A stretch of 64,000 bases of DNA, from assembly GCF_003337415.1 (NCBI RefSeq), contig NZ_QPJT01000006.1:1-64000 (forward strand), written 5' to 3'. Of this stretch, positions 56,197-64,000 are shown one piece after another. Numbering within the stretch: the stretch's first letter is position 1; each line of letters starts with the position of its first letter. Source of the stretch: Anaerobacterium chartisolvens (GTDB lineage Bacteria > Bacillota > Clostridia > Acetivibrionales > DSM-27016). The notes under the pieces are model-generated. The model ran no database searches. It was given only the letters and a program-made list of their open reading frames with translations, and was not told the origin of the DNA. The position numbers and the translations under genes were made by a program.

Positions 56197-57339
56197 GTGA
56201 AAAAATTTTTGGCAGTTATGTTGGCGCTTATCTTTACCTGCACTATGCTTGCCGGGTGCGGCGGAGCGGAACAAGGTAAGGGCTTTGAAATCGCGCTCAT
56301 CACCGACAAGGGGAATATTGACGACAAATCTTTTAATCAGGGATCATGGGAGGGAGTGGTGGAGTTTGCCGAGAAAAACAAAATCACTCACAAATATTAC
56401 AAGCCCGAGGAGGTATCCGATGCAGGCTATCTTGCAGCTATAGACTTAGCTGTTGCAGGAGGAGCAAAGGTTATTGTAACACCGGGCTATTTGTTTGAGG
56501 TGGCTGTTTACGAAGCACAGACAAAATATCCTGATGTCAAAATTATACTTCTGGATGGAAAACCTCATACCGCAGATAATTCAATATCAAAAACAGAAAA
56601 AAATGTGGCAAGTGTTATGTATAGTGAAGAGCAATCAGGTTATCTGGCCGGATATGCCGCAGTTGCCGACGGAATAAAAAAGCTTGGATTTATGGGAGGA
56701 ATGGCTATACCTGCTGTTCAGGCCTACGGGTACGGCTATTTGCAGGGGGCCGAGGCTGCTGCGGTAAAGCAGGGGCTTGCAGACGGAAGCGTTTCTGTTA
56801 TTTACCACTATACCGGTGATTTTGCCGAGACTGACACAAATAAGTCTACCGCCAAAACGATGTATCAGGAAGGCACCGAGTGCATATTCGCTTGCGGAGG
56901 CTCGGCAGGAAAGAGCGTTATGTCTGCTGCTGCGGAGGCTGGGAGAAAGGTTATAGGCGTTGACGTTGATCAGAGATATGACAGTGAAACAGTTATTACA
57001 TCTGCCATGAAGGGCCTTGGCACTTCGGTGGGACAGGTTCTCGATTCTATTTACAATACCAAAAGCTGGAATACGTATGGAGGGGAGACTACATACTTCA
57101 GTGCATCGAATGGCGGTGTGGGTCTGCCTACGATTGTAATAGGCCAGAAGGACGGCAACGCCTTCGACAGGTTTGCGTCTTTCTCCAAACAGGATTATGA
57201 TGTCATATACAAGGCTCTTTCCGATGGCTCGGTAAAGCCCTTGCGTACTATTAATATTCAGGATTCCAAAGGCTATGCGTCAGACGCAGAGCTTGTATCG
57301 GGACTTGGGCTTAAAAAGGTTACAGTTAAGGTAAGATAG
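56197..57339 (+). CDS. BMP-family (PnrA-like) nucleoside-binding lipoprotein
   Basis: A 380-residue lipoprotein with lipobox LAGCGG and the BMP domain: IALITDKGNIDDKSFNQGSW, VIVTPGYLFEVAV, GFMGGMAIPAVQAYGYGYLQG. Start GTG 56197 with AAGGGGG 7 bp upstream. PnrA proteins bind purine (and other) nucleosides. It is the receptor of the ATPase and two permeases downstream. Confidence 0.94.
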   Translation: MKKFLAVMLALIFTCTMLAGCGGAEQGKGFEIALITDKGNIDDKSFNQGSWEGVVEFAEKNKITHKYYKPEEVSDAGYLAAIDLAVAGGAKVIVTPGYLFEVAVYEAQTKYPDVKIILLDGKPHTADNSISKTEKNVASVMYSEEQSGYLAGYAAVADGIKKLGFMGGMAIPAVQAYGYGYLQGAEAAAVKQGLADGSVSVIYHYTGDFAETDTNKSTAKTMYQEGTECIFACGGSAGKSVMSAAAEAGRKVIGVDVDQRYDSETVITSAMKGLGTSVGQVLDSIYNTKSWNTYGGETTYFSASNGGVGLPTIVIGQKDGNAFDRFASFSKQDYDVIYKALSDGSVKPLRTINIQDSKGYASDAELVSGLGLKKVTVKVR

Positions 57340-57342
57340 TGT

Positions 57343-58887
57343 ATGCAGGAATATATTATAGAGATGCTGGGTATAACTAAAGAATTTCCGGGGGTTACAG
57401 CAAACAGTAATATTACGCTGCGCCTGAGAAAAGGTGAAATCCACGCCTTGCTGGGTGAAAATGGAGCGGGCAAGTCTACCCTCATGGGCGTACTCTTTGG
57501 GCTATATCAGGCTGAAGAGGGCGAGATCAGAAAGAACGGCAAAACGATAAGAATAGGCAGCCCCAATGATGCCAACAGGTTTGGGATCGGAATGGTACAT
57601 CAGCATTTCAAGCTTGTGGAAATTTTCACGGTGCTTGAAAACATTATACTGGGTGTTGAGCCCGGCAGGCTTGGGCTTCTGGGCAAAAAAAAGGCCAGAG
57701 AGAGGGTGGTCGGGCTCAGTGAAAAATATGGGCTTAAGGTGAATCCCGATGCCTTAATTGAGGACATTTCGGTGGGAATGCAGCAGCGGGTTGAGATTTT
57801 AAAAATGCTGTTTCGTGAAAACGATATTTTAATTTTTGACGAACCGACTGCAGTTCTGACTCCTCAAGAGATTGGCGAGCTTATGGAAATAATGAGGGGG
57901 TTTGCAAGAGAGGGCAAGTCCATACTGTTTATAACTCATAAGCTCAATGAGATTATGGCTGTTGCAGACCGCTGCACGGTGCTGCGCAAGGGCAAATGCA
58001 CGGGTACGGTTGAGGTGGGGAGCTCTACCAGAGAAGAGCTGTCAAGAATGATGGTCGGGCGTGATATAAGCTTTAAGACGGATAAAAAAGAAATAAAATC
58101 CGGTAAGGCTGTGCTGTCTGTGAGAAATGTTACCGTTCCTTCCAAAATTCATAAAGGAAATGCAGTCAAGAACGTTTCGTTTGATGTAAGGCAGGGTGAA
58201 ATTGTGTGCCTTGCAGGCATTGAAGGAAATGGCCAAACCGAATTGGTTTCAGCATTAACCGGCCTTGAAAAATTAAGCACAGGAAGCATTACCCTTTGTG
58301 GCAGGGCTATTGCAAAGGCATCAATCCGCGCCCGTTCCAAGGCCGGTATGAGCCACATACCTGAAGACCGGCAAAAGCATGGGCTTATACTTGATTATAC
58401 TCTCGAGGATAATATAGTGCTCCAGAGGTATTGGCAGCCTGAGTTTCAGCATATGGGCTTTATAAAACGCCATGAGGTCCGTGCATATGCCGAAGAGCTG
58501 ATTGAGCGGTTTGATGTGCGCAGCGGTCAGGGTGCTGCCACGATTGTGCGCGGAATGTCGGGAGGAAATCAGCAAAAGGCTGTCATCGCACGCGAGATGG
58601 ACAAGCAGCATGAACTGCTGGTAGCCGTGCAGCCCACACGCGGCCTTGATGTGGGCGCTATAGAGTACATACATAAGCAGCTTGTTGCAGGACGCAATGA
58701 GGGGAAGGGGGTACTGCTGGTATCCCTTGAGCTTGAGGAGGTTATGAATGTAAGTGATCGCATTCTTGTAATGTATGAGGGTGAGATAGTAGGTGAGCTT
58801 GATCCTTCGACAGCTTCCGTTCAGGAGCTTGGCCTTTATATGTCGGGAGCAAAACGCAGCTTGATAAAGGAGATTGAAAATGCGTAA
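57343..58887 (+). CDS. Nucleoside ABC transporter ATP-binding protein (two ATPase domains)
   Basis: A 514-residue protein with two ABC domains, as in NupO/RbsA types. The first has Walker A GENGAGKSTL, signature SVGMQQRVEI and Walker B IFDEPTA. The second has the altered Walker A GIEGNGQTELV, and MSGGNQQKAVIAREM as signature. It overlaps the first permease by 8 bp. Confidence 0.95.
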   Translation: MQEYIIEMLGITKEFPGVTANSNITLRLRKGEIHALLGENGAGKSTLMGVLFGLYQAEEGEIRKNGKTIRIGSPNDANRFGIGMVHQHFKLVEIFTVLENIILGVEPGRLGLLGKKKARERVVGLSEKYGLKVNPDALIEDISVGMQQRVEILKMLFRENDILIFDEPTAVLTPQEIGELMEIMRGFAREGKSILFITHKLNEIMAVADRCTVLRKGKCTGTVEVGSSTREELSRMMVGRDISFKTDKKEIKSGKAVLSVRNVTVPSKIHKGNAVKNVSFDVRQGEIVCLAGIEGNGQTELVSALTGLEKLSTGSITLCGRAIAKASIRARSKAGMSHIPEDRQKHGLILDYTLEDNIVLQRYWQPEFQHMGFIKRHEVRAYAEELIERFDVRSGQGAATIVRGMSGGNQQKAVIAREMDKQHELLVAVQPTRGLDVGAIEYIHKQLVAGRNEGKGVLLVSLELEEVMNVSDRILVMYEGEIVGELDPSTASVQELGLYMSGAKRSLIKEIENA

Positions 58888-60061
58888 TAACACATTTACC
58901 CCGTTAAAAGCATTTAACTTGAAAAAGCTGGTGAAAAACAAGGGGTTTTCTGCATTTCTGGCATCGCTGCTGGCAATATTCCTAGGGCTTATTTTTGGTT
59001 ATATTGTCATGGCCATAGCGAGTACGGGCAATTCCTTTTCAGGCTTTATGACGGTGCTTTGGGGAGGATTTCTGCGTCTTGGCGATTTGCTTTACTTTAC
59101 AACTCCTATACTGATGACAGGGCTTTCTGTGGGGTTTGCCTTTAAATTGGGACTATTCAATATAGGAGCCTCAGGCCAGTATACAATGGGAATGTTTTTT
59201 GCACTGTATGCAGGGTTCATGTGGGATATGCCGGACTCAATTCATTGGCTGGCCTGCGTTGCCGCGGGTATGGCAGGAGGATTGCTGTGGGGGCTTATTC
59301 CCGGTGTATTTAAGGCGCTGTTAAATGTTAATGAGGTTATTACCTCCATCATGTTCAACTATGTGGGAATGTATATTGTGGACATGCTTATACAGGGCAA
59401 TTCGGCAATGTATGTTTCCTCTAAAGCCAGAACGGCATACCTTCCTCTGTCGGCTCAGATTCCTTCACTGGGAGTAAAGAATTCCAGTGCAAACATCTCC
59501 ATTTTTATTGCAGTTGCAGTGGCTGTCATCTTATATATTATCCTAAATAAAACTGTGTTTGGATACGAACTGAAAGCTACCGGCTATAACAGATACGCAA
59601 GTATATATGCAGGCATGAGCGGAAAACGCAACATTATTGTGACTATGGCAATTGCAGGGGCTCTGTCGGGGCTTGGGGGAGCGTTTGCCATTCTGGCTCC
59701 GTCCATCATACCGGGAAGCAGCATGACGTATGAGCCTATTAATGTTATTGCGGCAAACGGATTTAACGGAATAGCTGTAGCGCTTCTCGGGAACTCCAGT
59801 CCCATAGGCATTATATTTTCGGCGTTATTCATATCGCATATTCAAAGAGGGGGTACACTGGCAAGCCTTTATGGATACAAGCCGGAAATTATTGATGCGG
59901 TGGTGGCGGTAATTATTTATTTCTCCGCCTTTTCGGTGCTCATAAAAGCCACACTGGGCAGGTTTATATCAAAAGAGTATAACAAAAGGCATAAACAAAA
60001 GCAGACACAGAGCACGGACGCTTCAAATGCGCCCGCAAGTGCCGGAGGAGAGGAGGCGTAA
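58880..60061 (+). CDS. Nucleoside ABC transporter permease, NupP type
   Basis: A 393-residue permease with about nine hydrophobic segments (FLASLLAIFLGLIFGYIVMA; LFNIGASGQYTMGMFFALYA; GALSGLGGAFAILAP). ATG 58880 has GGAG upstream and overlaps the ATPase stop, so the genes are coupled. The tail is hydrophilic (HKQKQTQSTDASNAPASAGG). Confidence 0.94.
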   Translation: MRNNTFTPLKAFNLKKLVKNKGFSAFLASLLAIFLGLIFGYIVMAIASTGNSFSGFMTVLWGGFLRLGDLLYFTTPILMTGLSVGFAFKLGLFNIGASGQYTMGMFFALYAGFMWDMPDSIHWLACVAAGMAGGLLWGLIPGVFKALLNVNEVITSIMFNYVGMYIVDMLIQGNSAMYVSSKARTAYLPLSAQIPSLGVKNSSANISIFIAVAVAVILYIILNKTVFGYELKATGYNRYASIYAGMSGKRNIIVTMAIAGALSGLGGAFAILAPSIIPGSSMTYEPINVIAANGFNGIAVALLGNSSPIGIIFSALFISHIQRGGTLASLYGYKPEIIDAVVAVIIYFSAFSVLIKATLGRFISKEYNKRHKQKQTQSTDASNAPASAGGEEA

Positions 60062-60067
60062 ATTTTT

Positions 60068-61018
60068 ATGGGCATTTTATATTATCTTATTCAAAATATG
60101 CTTCCCGTTGCGATGCCTCTGCTTCTGGTAGCACTTGGAGGCATGTTCAGTGAGCGCGGCGGAGTTGTCAATATTGCACTTGAGGGCATAATGCTGTTCG
60201 GAGCGTTTTTCGGATGCCTGTTTGTTTTTTTTGTGCAGGGTACGGGCATTGATGCACAGATGATACTGCTCGCCGGGATGCTTATTGCGGCGGGCTCGGG
60301 ATTTATATATTCACTGCTTCTGTCCTTTGCGGCGATTAACATGAAGGCGGATCAGACAATTATCGGGACTGCGTTAAATATGCTGGTTCCTGCCGCCATT
60401 TTGCTGTTTTCCAAAATGCATTTCAACAGTGACGGAATTACAACGGACAGCAGCTTTTATATTAAAAAGGTTCCGCTGCTTGGAGAAATACCGGTGCTTG
60501 GAGAAATGCTGTTTCAGAATACATATATCACCGTGTATATGGGAGGGGTGCTTCTCGTTGCCTCTACCGTTATTTTTTATAAAACCAAGTTTGGGCTGCG
60601 TCTTCGTGCATGTGGAGAGCATCCTCACGCGGCAGGCTCGGCAGGTATAAATGTGCATTTTATGCGGTATGCAGGCACGGGCATTTCGGGTATCTTGGGA
60701 GGCATCGGGGGCTTTTTCTATGCGGTAGGCGTGATGGACGGAAACATTAACGGACATACGGGAGTTGCGGGATTTGGATTCCTTGCAATTGCCGTTATGA
60801 TATTCGGGCAGTGGAAGCCGATTAAAATTTTGCTTGCGGCATTATTTTTCGCGCTCCTTCGTACTCTGGCCTATTCAATCTCACTGATCCCGTTTCTGGA
60901 TGCTTTAAGCATAAATCAAGCCTATTACAAAATGCTGCCATATATAGCCACTATGGTTGTCTTGGCCTTTACCTCTAAAAAGTCCAGAGCTCCAAAGGCA
61001 GCGGGACAGGTTTTTTGA
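60068..61018 (+). CDS. Nucleoside ABC transporter permease, NupQ type
   Basis: A 316-residue permease starting 6 bp after the first, with about eight hydrophobic segments and RGGVVNIALEGIMLFGAFFG near the start. It completes the BMP-type importer. Confidence 0.94.
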   Translation: MGILYYLIQNMLPVAMPLLLVALGGMFSERGGVVNIALEGIMLFGAFFGCLFVFFVQGTGIDAQMILLAGMLIAAGSGFIYSLLLSFAAINMKADQTIIGTALNMLVPAAILLFSKMHFNSDGITTDSSFYIKKVPLLGEIPVLGEMLFQNTYITVYMGGVLLVASTVIFYKTKFGLRLRACGEHPHAAGSAGINVHFMRYAGTGISGILGGIGGFFYAVGVMDGNINGHTGVAGFGFLAIAVMIFGQWKPIKILLAALFFALLRTLAYSISLIPFLDALSINQAYYKMLPYIATMVVLAFTSKKSRAPKAAGQVF

Positions 61019-61066
61019 TGAAGAGCTGTTTAATAATAAGATTAAAGCAAAAAAGTTGGTGTAAAA

Positions 61067-61843
61067 ATGCCTAGATTAGCCAGAGAAAAAAGTAATAGCG
61101 GTATATACCATATAATACTGAGAGGCAGAACCGGGCGAGCCATATTCAGGGATGATGAAGATAATTTGATGTTTCTTAAGAAGCTTGGCAGGTGCGGTAG
61201 AGAGCTTAAAGTACAAATTTATGCATGGTGCCTTATGATTGATCATTTGCATTTGCTTATAAAAAGGGGAGAGGAAGAGCTTTCCGATACCATGAAGAGG
61301 CTTGCAGTGAGCTACGCGGGGCACTACAACAGAAAGTACAAGTCGATGGGACATGTATTTTATGGCAGATACCAAAGTGAAAATATAGAGACCGATGAGT
61401 ATCTCTTGACAGTGGCGAGATATATACATCAAAATCCCGTTAATGCCGGAATTGCATCAACACCCTCGGAATGGAAATGGAGCAGCTGCGGAGAATATTA
61501 CGGAGAGGAAGCATGTCCCGCCGGGCTTTTAGATATAAAGCCTTTACTCAAAACGTTTTCTGAGGATGAAGCAGCGGCTTCACAAGACTTTAGAAAATTT
61601 AATGAAGCGAGAAATCAGGATAGCTGCATGGACTGCAATTCCTCCGTAAAGCTTACGGATGATCAGGCAAGGGCACACATAACAAGTCTGGCTCCTGAGA
61701 TGGATATAGGCGAAATAAGAAATTTGCCAAAGGGAATAAGAAACGAAATAATTATGAAAATAAAAAAAATTGACGGCCTGTCACAAAGACAGGCGGCAAG
61801 AATACTGGGACTTTCTCAAACACTGATCTCCATGGTGCAGTAA
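61067..61843 (+). CDS. REP-associated tyrosine transposase (RAYT, Y1/IS200-like)
   Basis: A 258-residue HUH nuclease: MPRLAREKSNSGIYHIILRG start, HLHLLI metal motif (preceded by YAWCLMIDHLHLL), catalytic Tyr in VARYIHQNPVNAGI. The C-terminus (about 205-258) is a helix-turn-helix-like domain (LSQRQAARILGLSQTLISMV). RAYTs recognise GTAG-headed REP hairpins. The window holds such REPs at 24.2, 25.0 and 37.5 kb. No flanking inverted repeats are seen, so it is not an ordinary IS. Confidence 0.9.
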   Translation: MPRLAREKSNSGIYHIILRGRTGRAIFRDDEDNLMFLKKLGRCGRELKVQIYAWCLMIDHLHLLIKRGEEELSDTMKRLAVSYAGHYNRKYKSMGHVFYGRYQSENIETDEYLLTVARYIHQNPVNAGIASTPSEWKWSSCGEYYGEEACPAGLLDIKPLLKTFSEDEAAASQDFRKFNEARNQDSCMDCNSSVKLTDDQARAHITSLAPEMDIGEIRNLPKGIRNEIIMKIKKIDGLSQRQAARILGLSQTLISMVQ

Positions 61844-61874
61844 AAAAAAATAAAGTGTATCCTTTATGAATAAT

Positions 61875-61916
61875 AAAATCCCGAAACCTTTGAATATTGA
61901 GGGTGCGGGATTTTTA
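61875..61916 (+). terminator. Terminator between RAYT and the methyltransferase
   Basis: AAAATCCCG (61875-61883) pairs with CGGGATTTTT (61906-61915), also usable by the minus-strand gene that stops at 61914. Confidence 0.8.
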
Positions 61917-62720
61917 TTCTCTAACATTCATAACAAAAACTCTATGTGCTTCCCTTGAACTTTTAAAAAGGCCTGCAAGCTTAAATATTGGGCGATAGTT
62001 TCGGGGCAGTGCTTCAATCACGTTTTTATCAGTCAAATAGAGCGTTTTCGAAAGCTTTGCCCCCTTAGTGTAACCTTCCATTTCCCGAGGGTCATCAACC
62101 CCCCATTTTATAGTTGCGCCTGTTTTTTTCAACGATGGATGATGCTTTGAACTTTTTGCAGTCAATTTAGAATATGCATCGAAAATTATCGTATAGCTCT
62201 TAAACTTGGATTTCAAGGCGCTTAAAAGTGCTTTTATCTCATTTTCAGAAAGATACATAAACAATCCCTCTGCAATAACAAGTACCTCATATTCGACTGC
62301 TCCCATGCCCTCCAACCATCTTAGGTCTGTAACAGAGGAAGCAATGTATTTATAGCTGTCTGTTTCACCGTACAATTGCTTTTTAATATCAATAACTGCT
62401 GGGAAGTCCAAATCATACCACATTCCAACATGAAGTCCCAACCGCATAAATCGTGCATCAAGTCCGCAACCGAGATGCAAAACCAAGCAGCTTGGACTTT
62501 CTCCGATGAAACTCCTTGAGAAATCGTCAATAATTGCCGCACGCATTGCAAGCATAACCTGTGTTTTATTTTGGATTTTCAGCCTTGAGTAATCGTAATC
62601 AAGCTTGCCTATCGCCGCTTCGGCATATGGATCCTTAAAAACTCCCATTTTGCTCATCTTAGCTTTACCGTACAGTGGGATTATTAGAGTTTCCATTTCA
62701 TTTTTCAAATGCATTTTCAT
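61914..62720 (-). CDS. Leucine carboxyl methyltransferase-family (LCM/PPM1-like) methyltransferase
   Basis: A 268-residue SAM-dependent enzyme: VLHLGCGLDARFMRLG, WYDLDFPAVIDIKKQLY, VIAEGLFMYLSENEIKALL. This pattern is that of the LCM family of O-methyltransferases, whose bacterial members often act on polyketide-like or small acids. Start 62720 has GGGAGG 7 bp upstream; a longer start at 62789 is not supported. Divergent from a TetR regulator. Confidence 0.85.
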   Translation of the reverse strand: MKMHLKNEMETLIIPLYGKAKMSKMGVFKDPYAEAAIGKLDYDYSRLKIQNKTQVMLAMRAAIIDDFSRSFIGESPSCLVLHLGCGLDARFMRLGLHVGMWYDLDFPAVIDIKKQLYGETDSYKYIASSVTDLRWLEGMGAVEYEVLVIAEGLFMYLSENEIKALLSALKSKFKSYTIIFDAYSKLTAKSSKHHPSLKKTGATIKWGVDDPREMEGYTKGAKLSKTLYLTDKNVIEALPRNYRPIFKLAGLFKSSREAHRVFVMNVRE

Positions 62721-62764
62721 ATTAACACCTCCCAATATCAATGCCCGCCCTCTTTTTAAATAAT

Positions 62765-62847
62765 GAACTGATATATTATCTGAGTTCATTATACTCTTTT
62801 TCTATCTGCAAGTCAATATGAATTGAACTTACAATTTACGTCGGTTC
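62765..62847. promoter_or_regulatory. Two 23-bp GAACT...GTTC dyads upstream of the methyltransferase
   Basis: 62765-62787 is GAACT-13-AGTTC and 62825-62847 is GAACT-13-GGTTC. They have the same 23-bp length and lie 45-127 bp before the methyltransferase start. A wider TTCATA/TATGAA dyad overlaps the second. They are candidate operators for the TetR gene at 63101. Confidence 0.5.
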
Positions 62848-62898
62848 ATATTCGTGGTATACTGAACCTATATAAATTAGGATACAAACTATCTAAAA

Positions 62899-63050
62899 AG
62901 GATGTAAAATAATTTCCGGAAAAATAATTTCCCCGGAATGCGTGACCGGGATATAATTTAAGCTAACTAAAATCACAAGCGCCTTCTACAGGTATACATG
63001 CTTCTATAGTTAGAGTAGAAATTATTATGGAGGATATTATTTTACATCCT
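62899..63050. repeat. Palindromic element with inverted ends, between methyltransferase and TetR
   Basis: AGGATGTAAAATAAT (62899-62913) and ATTATTTTACATCCT (63036-63050) are perfect inverted ends. Inside, AATTTCC / GGAAATT-like and GTTAG / CTAAC arms give further pairing. No ORF of note. It resembles a MITE but lacks the core found in the E1 family. Confidence 0.65.
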
Positions 63051-63100
63051 CCGTTATCCGATATGTAAAAGCCTAAACTATATAGAAAGCAGGTGCATGT

Positions 63101-63721
63101 ATGAACGGATACAAGAGAAGAACCCAAAAAAAGCGGGATGCCATTGTTAAAGCGGCGCAGGAACTGTTCTCAGAAAAAGGCATTGCGGCGGTCAGTGTCA
63201 CCGACATTGCGGCAAAAGCAAATGTGTCCCGAGTTACCCTGTTCAAATATTTTGGGGATAAAGAAGCATTGGCGAAAGAGGCAATGTTTTCATGGATTGA
63301 GCTGCTCATGAAGGAATATGAAACCATCCTTTCAAGCACCAAGCCTTTTCATAAAAAGCTGCTCGAACTTCTGAACACAAGGCTTGCCGGGAGGGAAAGG
63401 ATTGGAGAGCGGTTTATCCATTCCACGGCATGGGACGACCCGGAACTTCTCAGGCTTATCAAGGAAATGACTGCCACTTATGCTCTACCGATAATTATGA
63501 AGTTTATGGAAGAAGGGAAACGCTCGGGCGATATTGATTCCTCCCTCGACAATGAAGCGATTCTCGCCTATTTTTCTGCCTTTGGTCCAATTGTCAGAAG
63601 TCCTGAGTACATCAAAAAAGGGAAAGAATTTCAAATCAGCATGTTCAACCTATTTATGGGTGGATTGGTTAAAAACTGGTATCAAAAAACAGATACCGCT
63701 CATCATACTTCGAATACTTAG
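63101..63721 (+). CDS. TetR/AcrR-family transcriptional regulator
   Basis: A 206-residue regulator with an N-terminal TetR HTH (about 8-55: RDAIVKAAQELFSEKGIAAV, SVTDIAAKANVSRVTLFKYF). The C-terminal ligand domain is helical. AGGTG is upstream of ATG 63101. It likely controls itself and the divergent methyltransferase. Confidence 0.9.
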   Translation: MNGYKRRTQKKRDAIVKAAQELFSEKGIAAVSVTDIAAKANVSRVTLFKYFGDKEALAKEAMFSWIELLMKEYETILSSTKPFHKKLLELLNTRLAGRERIGERFIHSTAWDDPELLRLIKEMTATYALPIIMKFMEEGKRSGDIDSSLDNEAILAYFSAFGPIVRSPEYIKKGKEFQISMFNLFMGGLVKNWYQKTDTAHHTSNT

Positions 63722-63777
63722 CGTATGAATTTACTACTTTAAATTCTTAGGTGCTTTAGGCTGGTGTAGAATAAGCT

Positions 63778-63999
63778 TTATTTCCAAAGATCACATATAG
63801 CTTTGTACTCTTTAGGGGTATACCCGGTTACCTTTTTAAACACCCTAAAAAAATATTTTGTATTATCAAAGCCAATGGTTTTTGCTATCTTATACACTTT
63901 ATTATCAGAATTTCTGAGTAACTCTGTAGCTTTTTGTATTCTTACTTTATTTATAAAATCAATGAAATTATCACCGGATTTTTCCTTAAACAAGTAGCT
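63778..63999 (-). CDS. AraC-family regulator, C-terminal fragment (5' end outside window)
   Basis: The minus-strand frame is open from the window end to the stop at 63778. It encodes the end of an AraC HTH domain: SYLFKEKSGDNFIDFINKVR, IGFDNTKYFFRVFKKVTGYT. More coding sequence lies beyond 64000, so the protein is truncated by the window. Confidence 0.88.
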   Translation of the reverse strand, partial: SYLFKEKSGDNFIDFINKVRIQKATELLRNSDNKVYKIAKTIGFDNTKYFFRVFKKVTGYTPKEYKAICDLWK

Positions 64000-64000
64000 G

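Noticed and set aside
58321-58941. 206-residue minus-strand open frame
   Set aside because: Antisense to the nucleoside transporter ATPase; no domain or start signal.
61067-61843. Complete IS200-type insertion sequence
   Set aside because: No subterminal hairpins or TnpB gene flank the Y1 gene; features match a single-copy RAYT.

Overview
The window looks like the chromosome of an endospore-forming, low-to-moderate GC Clostridia member, probably from the Ruminiclostridium/Acetivibrio-type lineages. The lineage call is inference from gene content, with no database comparison. Supporting signs are SpoIIR, YabP, YabQ, GerMN and DivIC genes, many SLH-domain surface proteins, strong AGGAGG ribosome-binding sites, frequent TTG/GTG starts and a YesMN-type sugar sensor.

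Regions: (1) 1-3.3 kb: an unidentified gene end, then a multidomain CoA-disulfide reductase-rhodanese-TusA-DsrE fusion with an ArsR regulator (sulfane-sulfur handling). (2) 3.4-23.1 kb: an apparent N-glycan or related oligosaccharide locus with GH38 alpha-mannosidase, a YesN/YesM two-component system, an LplB/YtcP/LipO-type ABC importer, a giant SLH-anchored GH85 endo-beta-N-acetylglucosaminidase, a MITE with a 4-bp target duplication, and a GH3-PA14 glycosidase. (3) 23.2-34.4 kb: cell envelope genes (GerMN lipoprotein, Ddl, MurI, DUF1934, two SLH proteins, CtpA) plus a methyltransferase and an FmdB zinc ribbon. (4) 34.5-37.4 kb: pyrG and spoIIR. (5) 37.6-42.7 kb: a c-di-AMP (ydaO) riboswitch with terminator ahead of an amino-acid ABC transporter and ablA-ablB, a likely osmolyte (N-epsilon-acetyl-beta-lysine) operon. 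Its binding protein appears circularly permuted. (6) 42.7-48.9 kb: a DacF-like protein with altered active-site motifs, an SH3 protein, and the conserved mazG-hup-rqcP-yabP-yabQ-divIC-S1 cluster. (7) 49.0-53.9 kb: tRNA-Leu and tRNA-fMet, then a small defence/mobile island with two Rpn-family nuclease genes as roughly 1.1-kb direct repeats that begin in the tRNA 3' end and flank an orphan CRISPR array, followed by a PemK-type toxin-antitoxin pair. (8) 54.2-61.0 kb: thioesterase, SprT-like peptidase, GNAT, and a BMP/nucleoside ABC transporter. (9) 61.0-64 kb: a REP-associated tyrosine transposase (RAYT), an LCM-type methyltransferase divergent from a TetR regulator, and an AraC fragment.

The least explained signals are repeats. 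A family with a conserved two-stem core occurs at 10.3, 34.6 and 46.4 kb; its loops are conserved while its stems change in a compensatory way, and a core-less derivative sits at 37.4 kb. GTAG-headed REP palindromes at 24.2, 25.0 and 37.5 kb may be substrates of the RAYT. These, the permuted binding protein and the tRNA/Rpn/CRISPR duplication are the best candidates for something undescribed.
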